Origin: Cupriavidus nantongensis
GTDB lineage: Bacteria > Pseudomonadota > Gammaproteobacteria > Burkholderiales > Burkholderiaceae
Length of the DNA stretch: 64,000 nt
Reading direction: 5' to 3'
Assembly (NCBI RefSeq): GCF_001598055.1
Contig: NZ_CP014845.1
Coordinates: 1,116,001 to 1,180,000 of the forward strand
Both the position numbers and the translations under genes were made by a program. The notes beneath the pieces were generated by a model. That model ran no database searches, was not told where the DNA came from, and saw only the letters and a program-made list of their open reading frames with translations. Below are positions 53,706-62,355 of this stretch, piece after piece. Position 1 is the stretch's first letter. Each line of letters opens with the position of its first letter.

Positions 53706-55283
53706 TTGACCTGCGGCATCACCCTCGGCGACACCCTTACCTGGTGCGCGCGCAACCTGCCGCGCAAGACCGCGCTGGTCAGCGGCATCGGCGCCGGGCG
53801 GCGCGCGTGGACGTATGCCCAGCTGGACGCCGAGGTCAACCGCCACGCGCATGCCTTGCAGTCGCTAGGCATCGGCAAGGGCGACGTGGTGGCGGCCTTC
53901 CTCTACAACACGCCCGCCTTCGTCTTTGCGCTGCTGGCCACGGCCCGCCTCGGCGCGGTCTTCAATCCGGTCAACTACCGCCTGGCGGCGCAGGAACTGG
54001 CCTACATCCTGAACGACGGCGGCGCCAGGGCGCTGCTGTTCGAACGCGAAGGCGCGGCCGTCGTGGAAAAGGCCGCCGAACTGGCGCCCGGCACCGCGTT
54101 GCGCCTCTATGCCGACGCCGACCCGGCGCCCGCCTACGCCACGCACCGGCTCGACACGCTGGCGGCAGGCCAGCCCGACACGCCGCCGACGGTGACGGTC
54201 GACGAGAACGACCCCTGCATCCTGATGTACACCAGCGGCACCACCGGCCGGCCCAAGGGCGTCATGCACAGCCATCGCAGCAAGCTGCAGCACAACGCGA
54301 TGATGCACCAGGCCATGATGCTGTCGCGCGAGGACGTCGGCCTGTCGATCGCACCGCTGAACCACACCGCCGAGCTGCACACCAGCTTCCTGCCGCGGCT
54401 GCAGGTCGGCGCCACCCAGGTACTGCAGCGCCGCTTCGACGCGGGCGAGGCGTGGCAACTGGTCGAAGCCGAGGGCGTGACGCACTTCTTCGCGGCGCCG
54501 ACCATGGTCGGCATGCTGCTCGACCATCCTGACGCCGCCACGCGCGACTTGTCCTCCCTGCGGCTGGTGGAGTATGGCGGCGCCTCGATGGCGCCGCACC
54601 TGATCCGCGAATGGGACCGCAAAGTCGGCGCCGGGCTGGTGCAGGTCTACGGCACCACGGAAATGGGACCGTGCATGTCGGTGCTCTACCCGCACGAACA
54701 ACTGAGCCGTGCCGGCTCGGCAGGGCTGCCCGCACTTGGCCACGAACTGGTGGTGGCAAGGCTGCGCGACGACGGCGCACCGACCGACCCATCGCAGCCG
54801 TGCGCGCCAGGCGAAGTCGGCGAAGTGCTGGTGCGGGGCCCGTGCATGATGAAGGGCTACCTGAACCGCCCGGACGCCAACGCACGCGCGCTGGCGCACG
54901 GCTGGTACCACACCGGCGACCTCGGCAGCCTGGACGCCGACGGCTACCTGTGGATCCGCGACCGCATCGACTACATGATCAATTCCGGCGCCGAGAACGT
55001 CTATCCGCGCGAGGTGGAAGATGCCCTGATCGAACATCCCGGCGTGCTCGAAGTCGCGGTACTTGGCGAGCCCGATCCCACCTGGGGCCACGTGGTCGGC
55101 GCCTATGTGGTGGCACGCGGCGGCGCCGCGCCCAGCGCGGAACAGCTCGATGCCTTCCTGCTGCAAGGCGACCGGCTTGCCGCCTACAAGCGGCCGCGCC
55201 GCTACCATTTCGTCGAAGCGCTGCCCAAGACCACCAGCGGCAAGATCCAGAAGCACCTGCTGCGCGCCGGCGGCGCGGCCTGA
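53706..55283 (+). CDS. Acyl-CoA synthetase (AMP-forming)
   Basis: A 525-residue AMP-forming ligase of the fatty-acyl/long-chain group. Motifs in order are MYTSGTTGRPKGVMHSH (P-loop, about 174-190), YGTTEMGP (about 315-322), YHTGDLGSLDADGYLWIRDRID in the hinge region, and the catalytic lysine in KTTSGKIQKH. It activates a carboxylate to acyl-AMP then acyl-CoA; the acid is unknown. The start is TTG at 53706, because no ATG or GTG lies near the conserved N-terminus; CGGAG precedes it. TTGTC-N5-GACAA at 53643-53657 may be an operator. Confidence 0.85.
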   Translation: MTCGITLGDTLTWCARNLPRKTALVSGIGAGRRAWTYAQLDAEVNRHAHALQSLGIGKGDVVAAFLYNTPAFVFALLATARLGAVFNPVNYRLAAQELAYILNDGGARALLFEREGAAVVEKAAELAPGTALRLYADADPAPAYATHRLDTLAAGQPDTPPTVTVDENDPCILMYTSGTTGRPKGVMHSHRSKLQHNAMMHQAMMLSREDVGLSIAPLNHTAELHTSFLPRLQVGATQVLQRRFDAGEAWQLVEAEGVTHFFAAPTMVGMLLDHPDAATRDLSSLRLVEYGGASMAPHLIREWDRKVGAGLVQVYGTTEMGPCMSVLYPHEQLSRAGSAGLPALGHELVVARLRDDGAPTDPSQPCAPGEVGEVLVRGPCMMKGYLNRPDANARALAHGWYHTGDLGSLDADGYLWIRDRIDYMINSGAENVYPREVEDALIEHPGVLEVAVLGEPDPTWGHVVGAYVVARGGAAPSAEQLDAFLLQGDRLAAYKRPRRYHFVEALPKTTSGKIQKHLLRAGGAA

Positions 55284-55290
55284 CCGCGCC

Positions 55291-55764
55291 TCAGGCCAGG
55301 CGCGCGTCGTAATGCCAGCGGCGCACCTTGGCATAGGCCAGCCGCCCGGCATCCGCGTGCAAGGGATTGACCAGCACGTTGTACTCCTCGGGAATCACGA
55401 TCGAAGGCACCAGCAGCAAGGCGCTGGTGCCGGCGCGGACCCAGGCCTCGCCGGTGTCGAGGCTGGTCTTGCCGGCGGGAATGGCATCCCAGCCGACCGG
55501 TGCGCTGGCAGCCGTCAAGTGGCCTGCCTCGGCCCACAAGTCGTCGGGAATATCGATGCGGACCAGGTAGCGGTTCAGCGGCAGGCCGGCCGAGCCCAGG
55601 TGGACCAGCGTTTCCAGGCACGCCAGCGCAATGCTGGACGCCGCGTAAATCAGCGGCGTGCCCTGCCGGTTCCAGCGTCCCCCGGTCGCCTTCGCGCCGG
55701 CTCCGCTGGCATCGTCCGCGGTGTAGAGGGGCGTGTCGGTCGCGATGCGCCAGGCCGGCCTCAA
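55291..55764 (-). CDS. RES-domain toxin
   Basis: A 157-residue RES protein. RES toxins degrade NAD+ or ADP-ribosylate targets in known members. The expected arginines (WRIATD and GGRWN, R30), tyrosine (Y40), serines (AASS) and glutamate (CLETL, E51) are present. The start is a TTG at 55762-55764 overlapping the antitoxin stop (TTGA); the longer frame upstream only duplicates antitoxin sequence. The paired antitoxin gene is directly upstream. Confidence 0.8.
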   Translation of the reverse strand: MRPAWRIATDTPLYTADDASGAGAKATGGRWNRQGTPLIYAASSIALACLETLVHLGSAGLPLNRYLVRIDIPDDLWAEAGHLTAASAPVGWDAIPAGKTSLDTGEAWVRAGTSALLLVPSIVIPEEYNVLVNPLHADAGRLAYAKVRRWHYDARLA

Positions 55765-56276
55765 GCGTAGGCCCCGCTCTGCATCCGCGCCACCAGGTCG
55801 GAGACGATGCGCTGGCCCGCGACGGTATCCATCAGCGCGGCGGGACGTTGCCCGCCCAGCGCCGGCGACGGCTGCTCCAGCCACTGCGCCACCCACTGCG
55901 CCGCATTGAAGCCGCGCGCATCGCCCGAGCCTTCCACCAGCGCCTGCACCTGGCCAACCAGCCGCACCATGCCGAGCACGCGCTCGCTCTGCTCGCTCGA
56001 CAGGTTCTGGTGCGCGCGCGCCTTGCGGTCGACGGTGGCACGCGGCAGGTCCAGCGTCTTGATCAGCTGTTCCTTGCTCGTGCCCATGGATTCGGCCAGC
56101 CGGTTGAGGTCGGAAGCCGGTACGCCTTCGCGGATGGCGTGGATCACCGACATCGCGCCTTCGGTCGACAGCGTGGCCTCGTAGACCGCCAGGTAGCTAT
56201 TGACGCCGAGTTCGCGCGCGGGCCGGCGTTCGTGGGCGGGCGGATAATGGCCTTCGGGCGTGAGCTTGAGCGGCAT
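55761..56276 (-). CDS. Xre/MbcA/ParS-type antitoxin
   Basis: A 171-residue antitoxin with an N-terminal helical part containing a helix-turn-helix (GVPASDLNRLAESMGTSKEQLIKTLDLPRATVDRK, about 50-85) and a C-terminal DUF2384-type toxin-binding domain (RVLGMVRLVGQVQALV...AAQWVAQWLEQPSPALGGQRPAALM). It neutralises RES and represses its own operon. AGG lies six bases before the ATG at 56274-56276; two start codons upstream are rejected. A perfect palindrome lies about 30 bases upstream. Confidence 0.85.
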   Translation of the reverse strand: MPLKLTPEGHYPPAHERRPARELGVNSYLAVYEATLSTEGAMSVIHAIREGVPASDLNRLAESMGTSKEQLIKTLDLPRATVDRKARAHQNLSSEQSERVLGMVRLVGQVQALVEGSGDARGFNAAQWVAQWLEQPSPALGGQRPAALMDTVAGQRIVSDLVARMQSGAYA

Positions 56277-56305
56277 GGCGAACCTCATCAAATGAGTTTT
56301 CAGTC

Positions 56306-56321
56306 TAGCTCAATTGAGCTA
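56306..56321. promoter_or_regulatory. Perfect 16-bp palindrome, likely antitoxin operator
   Basis: TAGCTCAATTGAGCTA, with no mismatch and AATT at the centre. It lies 30 bases upstream of the antitoxin start, where an autorepressor would block its own promoter. Confidence 0.7.
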
Positions 56322-56369
56322 ATGCCCACATGCCTTATGCTGCCCATTTTACGGGGAAGCGCCGCGTGG

Positions 56370-57338
56370 CTACAGCCCGCGGCCACGTCGCCGCCCCTTG
56401 GCGGCGGACAGCGCGACGCGGGCCGGCCGGCTCCGCCGCGCCGGCGTGGGGGCGGCCGCAGCGGCCCCGGCTTCAGCGGGCGCCGCGACGGCCTGCTCGC
56501 GGTACTCCGCCAGCAGGCTTTCGCGCTGGCGCACCCTTTCCTCGAGCACCGCAATCGCCTGGCCGAGCCGGTTCATCTCGCTGCCCTGGCGCGACGCCGC
56601 CTCGGCGGCCCGGCTCAGCCGCTCGACCGCCGCCTTGCGCTCGGCCTCGAGCAGCTTTTGCGCCTCCCTGGCGGCCACCCGCGCCGCATCGAGTTCCAGC
56701 GCCATGCGGCGCTCATTGGCGGCGGTGCGCTGCATCAGCGTTTCGCGTTCCTGGTCCCACGCGGCGCGCCGGGCGTCGAAATCGTCCTGCATGGCCTGGC
56801 GCGCCGCCAGCGCCGCGGCATGCTCGGCGCGCAGCGCTTCGGCCTGCTGCTGCCATGCGGCGGCAGCGGTTTCGGCGCGCGCGGCACGCTCGGTCGCCTC
56901 GTCGCGCGCCCGCGTCAGTTCCACCATGGCAGCCTCCGCGCCTTCGAGCCGCGCCTGCATGACCTGGCGCTGCTGCGCCAGCGCTTCGCGTTCCTGCTGC
57001 AGCGCCGTGCTGGCTTCCACCAGCGCGGCTTCGCGCTGCGCCAACGCGGCCTCGGCCGAGGCCCTGGCGCTTTGCAGCGCCGCCTCCCACAGGTAGCGCG
57101 CGGCTTCGGTGACAGGCTCGGGACAGCCTGGCGCCGGCGCGAAACCCTGCGGATCCTGGATCCGCCCGCCCAGGGCGGCAAACCATGCATCCAGGTGCGG
57201 ACTCACCGTGTTTGGCGAGCCCCGCCCCAGATGCAGGCGGATGCGTTCGATGGTCGGCCGCTGGCCGGCCTTCAGCAGGCTGTCGGCGGCCTGCCAGACG
57301 TCATCGCGGGTGATACCTCGGCTGCGGAGCGTTTCCAT
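56370..57338 (-). CDS. KfrA-like DNA-binding coiled-coil protein
   Basis: A 322-residue protein. The N-terminal domain (about 5-60, GITRDDVWQAADSLLKAGQRPTIERIRLHLGRGSPNTVSPHLDAWF) matches KfrA, a plasmid DNA-binding protein. A long alanine/glutamate/arginine coiled coil follows (about 85-270), and the basic tail is low-complexity (PARRSRPARVALSAAKGRRRGRG). KfrA is an autorepressor and structural protein on IncP plasmids; here the role is unknown. It diverges from a tyrosine recombinase across an AT-rich gap. The ATG at 57336-57338 is chosen; a GTG at 57359 is less likely. Confidence 0.75.
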   Translation of the reverse strand: METLRSRGITRDDVWQAADSLLKAGQRPTIERIRLHLGRGSPNTVSPHLDAWFAALGGRIQDPQGFAPAPGCPEPVTEAARYLWEAALQSARASAEAALAQREAALVEASTALQQEREALAQQRQVMQARLEGAEAAMVELTRARDEATERAARAETAAAAWQQQAEALRAEHAAALAARQAMQDDFDARRAAWDQERETLMQRTAANERRMALELDAARVAAREAQKLLEAERKAAVERLSRAAEAASRQGSEMNRLGQAIAVLEERVRQRESLLAEYREQAVAAPAEAGAAAAAPTPARRSRPARVALSAAKGRRRGRGL

Positions 57339-57379
57339 AGGTGGGACTCGGCTAGTCACTGAAAAATCACAAATAAGGT

Positions 57380-57454
57380 TCGATAATGGAGACTTATCGA
57401 CTGTTATCTCATATTTATGTATGATATATTACAGCATACATCATATTTAATATG
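57380..57454. promoter_or_regulatory. AT-rich gap with three inverted repeats
   Basis: The gap 57339-57451 is much richer in A+T than its surroundings. It holds TCGATAA/TTATCGA (57380-57386, 57394-57400), ATGTATG/CATACAT (57417-57423, 57435-57441), and CATATT-T-AATATG (57442-57454), which covers the recombinase start codon. These look like KfrA operators or recombination sites controlling both divergent genes. Confidence 0.6.
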
Positions 57455-58573
57455 ATCAGAACCCGAGCCGCCCACGAGGCATACTTTCCACCGATTCCCT
57501 CTGATGTCGACTTACCGGCCCCGCTCCGCACGTCCCAACTGGATCCTCTCGCCGAGCAGGCGGCCAACGCGTTGCGTCAGGAAGGCGAATCCCGAAACAC
57601 GGTGGCAAGCTACCGCTCCGCACTTCGCTACTGGTCTGCCTGGTATGCCCTGCGCTACCGGCAGCCAGTGCGGCTTCCGCTTGCGCCCGCGGTCGTTATC
57701 CAGTTCATCGTCGACCACGCCACGCGGCAGACGCCGCAGGGCCCTGTCTGCGAGATGCCCGCAGCGATCGACCAGGCGCTGGTCGCTGACGGATGCAAGG
57801 CACGACCCGGCCCGCCCGCGCTGTCCACGCTGACCCACCGGCTCGCGGTCATCGCCAAGGCCCACCAGCTGCAAGGCCTGCCCAACCCCTGCGCCGATGC
57901 CGGCGTGCGCGAACTGATGGCCAGCACCCGGCGCGCCTACGCGCGGCGCGGCCACCGGCAGGCGCGCAAGGCCGCCCTGACGCGCGCGCCGCTGCTGCGC
58001 CTGCTCGATACCTGCGATGGCTCGCTGGCCGGGCTGCGCGACCGCGCGCTGCTGCTGTTCGCGTGGGCCAGCGGCGGGCGCCGGCGCTCGGAAGTCGCGC
58101 GCGCCACCATGGACAACCTGACGCGCGTGGGGCCCGCGGACTATGTCTATGTGCTGGGCTGGTCGAAGACCAACCAGTCGGGCAGCGAGCGCGCCGATAC
58201 CGCCAAGCCCGTCACCGGCGCCGCCGGGCAGGCGCTGGAGGCGTGGCTGGCCGCCGCGGGGATCGAACACGGCCCGCTGTTTCGCCGCATCCGGCGCGGC
58301 GGGCATGTGGGAGAAGGGTTGTCGGATGCAGCGGTCAGCCGCATCGTCAAGGCGCGTTGCGCGCTGGCGGGGCTGGATGGCGACTATTCCGCGCATTCGC
58401 TGCGCTCGGGCTTTGTCACGGAAGCGGCGGCGCAGCAAGTGCCGCTGGCTGAAACCATGGCCATGACCGGCCATGCCAGCGTATCGACGGTGGTGCGCTA
58501 CTTCCGCGCGGCCGATGCACGGCGCTCGCGCGCGGCCGACCTGCTGGCACCGGATGCGACCGACGGCCCCTGA
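57452..58573 (+). CDS. Tyrosine recombinase/integrase
   Basis: A 373-residue site-specific recombinase with the SAM-like N-terminal core-binding domain (about 30-165) and the catalytic domain. The catalytic set is complete: R211 (GGRRRSE), H315-x2-R318 (AHSLRSG), H341 (GHAS) and Y350 (VRYF). It is not followed by phage or integron genes and no tRNA gene lies nearby. The ATG sits inside a 13-base palindrome. The pairing with a KfrA-like gene suggests a self-contained locus of unknown target. Confidence 0.85.
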   Translation: MIRTRAAHEAYFPPIPSDVDLPAPLRTSQLDPLAEQAANALRQEGESRNTVASYRSALRYWSAWYALRYRQPVRLPLAPAVVIQFIVDHATRQTPQGPVCEMPAAIDQALVADGCKARPGPPALSTLTHRLAVIAKAHQLQGLPNPCADAGVRELMASTRRAYARRGHRQARKAALTRAPLLRLLDTCDGSLAGLRDRALLLFAWASGGRRRSEVARATMDNLTRVGPADYVYVLGWSKTNQSGSERADTAKPVTGAAGQALEAWLAAAGIEHGPLFRRIRRGGHVGEGLSDAAVSRIVKARCALAGLDGDYSAHSLRSGFVTEAAAQQVPLAETMAMTGHASVSTVVRYFRAADARRSRAADLLAPDATDGP

Positions 58574-58821
58574 GCGACTCGCCATGTCCGCCAACCATGC
58601 GCCGGGGCCGGCGCAAATACGGGTATTTCGCTAGCCGGCGCCTCTGGCTCGCCCCGCGGGGCCTGCCTATACTGGCAGGCGCGCGGGACGGTGCCGGCAC
58701 AGGCTGGACGCCGCGCACGGAACATCCGGCAGACAGTCACCGCCACCCAAGCGCTGGCGGTACAGGCATGCGACGACGCGCCGCTGACCGGACCCGATCA
58801 AGTGGAAACGCGGAGATGGGC

Positions 58822-59241
58822 ATGCCCAACGAACAATTCCTCGCCACGCAGGAAACGCGCCGCTCAGGCCTGAAGGCCCTGCGCGCGGCCCTGCTGCAGG
58901 TTCACAAGGAAGTCATCGGCTATGACCGGGCGCAGTATGAACGCCTGAACGGCCCGATTCCGGCCGGCCTGTTTGTCCAGCTGGTGACTGAAGACAATTA
59001 CTTTCGCTGGCTCGACCCGCTGTCGCGCCTGATCATCGAGATCGACGAAGAGCTCGAGTCCAAGGAACACCACGACGACACCTGCCGTGCCGTCGGGCGC
59101 GCCGCCGAAAAACTCTTCAGCGACGGCGCCGATCCCGCGTTCCGCAAGCGCTACCAGGAAGCACTGCAGGACGAGTCCGGCGTCATCGTCGCGCACGGGC
59201 GGCTGATGTCCGTGATCGGGCAGCTGCGCCAGCTGCCCTAG
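58822..59241 (+). CDS. Small soluble protein of unknown function
   Basis: A 139-residue helical protein (MPNEQFLATQETRRSGLKAL...) I do not recognise. It has a conserved-looking centre (GYDRAQYERLNGPIPAGLFVQLVTEDNYFRWLDPLSRLIIEIDEEL). GGAG at 58812-58815 sets the start at 58822 rather than the ATG at 58816. Its stop TAG is part of the CTAG target site of the IS that follows, and the protein stays intact. Confidence 0.75.
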   Translation: MPNEQFLATQETRRSGLKALRAALLQVHKEVIGYDRAQYERLNGPIPAGLFVQLVTEDNYFRWLDPLSRLIIEIDEELESKEHHDDTCRAVGRAAEKLFSDGADPAFRKRYQEALQDESGVIVAHGRLMSVIGQLRQLP

Positions 59242-60575
59242 CAGGTTGCTGAAGTACTCCCCGTACAAGAGGCGAGGCTTCCCCCTGCAAGGCAGTAGGC
59301 TTGCGATTTTTCACAATCTGGAAGCGGGACGTCCCTACATCGATTTTTTCGGCGGTTTGGCGCCCGATTCCGGCCTCATTACCGCGATTACTGCAACTGC
59401 GGACGGATTTGTCCCAGTGAGCGCATGCGCACGAGGTTGTAGGCGGCCATGCTCAGCACGAACATCTGGTCGACTCGCTTCAGTCCACGCACCATCACCT
59501 GGCGCATGCGCCCGACAGTCTTGACCCATCCGAAGCCTTGTTCGATCAGCTTGCGCTTTTGCTGCGAAACGGCATACCCGGCGCTGCAAGCAATGGCATC
59601 AGGAACGGCCGAGCGGCGCCCCGAGGTGTTCTGTGCCACGTGGGGCGTCACCTTCAGTTCCAGGCAGGCTTGAATGAACTCTTGCGCGTCGTAGCCCTTG
59701 TCTGCACCCACCGTGATTTCGGTGTTCGGGTCGTCCGTCACCTGTCGGGCATCGTTGAGCATCACCTTCGCGGCCTCGCGCTCAGCATGTCCGTCCGCAT
59801 TGGTCACCATGGCGCTCACCACCAGGCCGTGACGGTTGTCGCTCAGGGTATGACCCATATAGCGAAGTTCACTCGCAGTTTTGCCCTTGCGGTACAGCTT
59901 GGCATCGGGATCGGTCTTGGACTCGTGCGTCTCGTTGCTGCGCGTGCGACCTTTGAAGTTGGCGCCGTCGTTGTCGTCCTTGTCGTCGCCGCCGTCCTTG
60001 CGCACGAAGCTCTTGTGGCCTGCCCACGCCTGAATCAGCGTGCCGTCCACGCTGAAGTGCTCGCCCGACAGCCAGTTCTTCTTCTGCGCGATGGCCAGCA
60101 CCTCGTTGAAAAACTGGATCACCGCATCATGCTTGATCAGCCGCTCGCGGTTCTTGGTGAAGACCGTGGGCACCCAAACGGTGTCGTCCATCGACAGCCC
60201 GATGAACCAGCGAAACAGCAGGTTGTACTGCGTCTGCTCCATGAGTTGGCGTTCGGAGCGAACGCTGTAGAGCACCTGCAGCAGCATGGCCCGCAGCAAC
60301 TTCTCCGGCGCGATGCTGGGCTGGCCACCCTTGATATCGTCCTCGTACATCTGTGCGAACAACCGGTCCATCTTTACCAGCGCCTGGTTGGCCATGGCGC
60401 GGATCGAGCGCAGCGGGTGGGACTTCGGCACGAAATCATCCAGCCTCCGCATAGTGAACAAACTTTCCGTGAAGGTATCTGCGCCGCGCATGAAAGTGGA
60501 GTTGGATGGGTTCCTCAAATCAACGCTTCAGCCAGTTGTCGCGCTGACGTCCACCGGAGGTATTTCAGCGGCCTG
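59242..60575 (-). mobile_element. IS5-family insertion sequence
   Basis: A 1334-base element. Imperfect terminal repeats begin CAGGTTGCTGAAGTACTCC on the left and CAGGCCGCTGAAATACCTCC on the right (reverse complement), about 14 of 18 alike. The flanking CTAG at 59238-59241 and 60576-60579 is a four-base target duplication, the YTAR type typical of IS5. One transposase gene fills most of it. It looks complete and recent. Confidence 0.9.
59388..60518 (-). CDS. IS5-family DDE transposase
   Basis: A 376-residue DDE transposase. An N-terminal DUF772-like region (PEKLLRAMLLQVLYSVRSERQLMEQTQYNLLFRWFIGLSM) is followed by the catalytic triad D158 (FSVDGTL), D273 (GADKGYD) and E326 (KLIEQGFGWVK). No frameshift or stop interrupts it, so it may be active. 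It is the only gene of the IS. Confidence 0.9.
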   Translation of the reverse strand: MRNPSNSTFMRGADTFTESLFTMRRLDDFVPKSHPLRSIRAMANQALVKMDRLFAQMYEDDIKGGQPSIAPEKLLRAMLLQVLYSVRSERQLMEQTQYNLLFRWFIGLSMDDTVWVPTVFTKNRERLIKHDAVIQFFNEVLAIAQKKNWLSGEHFSVDGTLIQAWAGHKSFVRKDGGDDKDDNDGANFKGRTRSNETHESKTDPDAKLYRKGKTASELRYMGHTLSDNRHGLVVSAMVTNADGHAEREAAKVMLNDARQVTDDPNTEITVGADKGYDAQEFIQACLELKVTPHVAQNTSGRRSAVPDAIACSAGYAVSQQKRKLIEQGFGWVKTVGRMRQVMVRGLKRVDQMFVLSMAAYNLVRMRSLGQIRPQLQ

Positions 60576-60580
60576 CTAGC

Positions 60581-60608
60581 GCGTCCGCGCATCCGGACGC
60601 ATTATTTT
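60581..60608 (+). terminator. Terminator-like hairpin cut off from its gene by the IS
   Basis: GCGTCCG (60581-60587) and CGGACGC (60594-60600) form a seven-base stem followed by ATTATTTT. Before the IS inserted it lay just after the stop of the 58822 gene, so it is probably that gene's terminator, and it may also serve the convergent gene at 60617. Confidence 0.6.
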
Positions 60609-60616
60609 CCTGCGCT

Positions 60617-61234
<618 letters not shown>

Positions 61235-61399
61235 TCAGCGTTCGGCCTGCCGGACCCGCCAGGCACGAAAGTTAGACCGCGCGACCGCCCCTGCATTCCG
61301 GTGAGCCGCCCCGGCCTGACACGCTGCGCCAACCCATGGACGTGCGGGCGCCTATATCGGAACAAAACAAAGGCATATTTAAGAAGTGTCCGATATTCA

Positions 61400-61522
61400 T
61401 GTGAGAAACAACGGAATACATTGCTCTTGCACCCGACCCTGGGTGCCCGATCGAGTCAGGTTGCCCCCCTTCCTGGCTCCTTACGTTGCCACGATGGTCC
61501 CCGCCATCGTGGCATTTTTTTT
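61400..61522 (+). ncRNA. Candidate small RNA ending in a strong terminator
   Basis: No plus-strand gene ends here, yet a textbook terminator does (61488-61522). Upstream, GCACCC/GGGTGC (61429-61434, 61441-61446) forms another hairpin. The 368-base gap 61219-61586 has no convincing coding frame in this part. The 5' end and promoter are not clear; the start given is a guess. Confidence 0.4.
61488..61522 (+). terminator. Rho-independent terminator
   Basis: GCCACGATGG (61488-61497), loop TCCCCG, CCATCGTGGC (61504-61513), then A and eight T residues (61515-61522). The perfect 10-bp stem and T-run work only for plus-strand transcription. Confidence 0.85.
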
Positions 61523-61525
61523 GTA

Positions 61526-61585
61526 CCGCGCTCTATGCCGCGCTCTACGCCGCGCTCTACGCCGCGATCTACGCCGCGATTTCGG
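61526..61585. repeat. 12-bp tandem repeat next to a TetR gene end
   Basis: CCGCGCTCTAYG and variants repeat from 61526 to 61585: four clear copies and a diverged fifth. They abut the 3' end of the TetR gene (61587). Confidence 0.8.
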
Positions 61586-61586
61586 G

Positions 61587-62231
61587 CTACAGCCCCTTCT
61601 CGACCATCTCGAGCACGCGCTGCCCCAGGATCTCCGCCTGCTCGCTGGCGCGGCTGCGCAGCGGGCCGTCGATCAGCAGGATCGCCAGCCCGTGCACGGC
61701 CGACCATGCCAGGTATTCGGCGCCCGGGCGGCGCTCGGCCGGCAGCACCCCCGCCTCCACCAGCTGGTCCAGCGCCGCGCCCAGCAACTGGAACGGGTTC
61801 AGGCCGCTGTTGCCGGCCTTGGCCGGGTCGGCGTCGTCCTCGACCTCGTCCGGCACCGAAAACGCCGTGCGGAACAGGCCGGTTTCCGTGAGGGCAAAGC
61901 GGAGGTATCCCGTGCCGACCGCGCGCAGGCAGGCGCGCGCATGCGCGGCGGCGCCGCGGCCCGGGCGCAGCCCGCCGATTTCGGCCTCCATGGCGATCGC
62001 CAGCGAAGACAGGGCCGAGGCGCGCACCGCCTGCAACAGGTCTTGCCGGCTGGCGAAATGGCGGTACGCGGCATTGGGCACTACGCCGGCGCGCCGCGTC
62101 GCCTCGCGCAGCACAATGGCGTCGGGGCCGCCCTCGCGTGCCAGGTCGATGCCGGCATCGAGCAGCGCGCGGCGCAGGTCGCCATGGCGGTAGGTCGCCC
62201 GTGCGGGCGGTGCGGAGGCTTCCCGGTTCAT
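61587..62231 (-). CDS. TetR-family regulator (WHG-type)
   Basis: A 214-residue TetR regulator. The helix-turn-helix is at about 17-65 (LRRALLDAGIDLAREGGPDAIVLREATRRAGVVPNAAYRHFASRQDLL), and the C-terminal domain has the TetR WHG-type SAVHGLAILL. It has its own promoter with a near-perfect operator in the spacer. Its regulated partner is not visible; self-regulation is clear from the operator position. Confidence 0.85.
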   Translation of the reverse strand: MNREASAPPARATYRHGDLRRALLDAGIDLAREGGPDAIVLREATRRAGVVPNAAYRHFASRQDLLQAVRASALSSLAIAMEAEIGGLRPGRGAAAHARACLRAVGTGYLRFALTETGLFRTAFSVPDEVEDDADPAKAGNSGLNPFQLLGAALDQLVEAGVLPAERRPGAEYLAWSAVHGLAILLIDGPLRSRASEQAEILGQRVLEMVEKGL

Positions 62232-62275
62232 GCGGGCCTCCCGGAAAACGAATGACAGGTCATGATGTGCAGAGT

Positions 62276-62303
62276 CTTATAGTGAACAGTGTACACAATC
62301 AAA
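62276..62303 (-). promoter_or_regulatory. TetR promoter with operator in the spacer
   Basis: On the minus strand, TTTGAT (62298-62303) and TATAAG (62276-62281) are 16 bases apart. The spacer holds GTGWACA-G-TGTWCAC (62282-62296), a 15-base palindrome with one mismatch. It lies about 45 bases before the TetR start, so binding would block its own promoter. Confidence 0.7.
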
Positions 62304-62355
62304 CTGTCACAAGCTTGTTGCGCTTACGATGGCGGGGCCGGCGCAGCCCCAGGGC

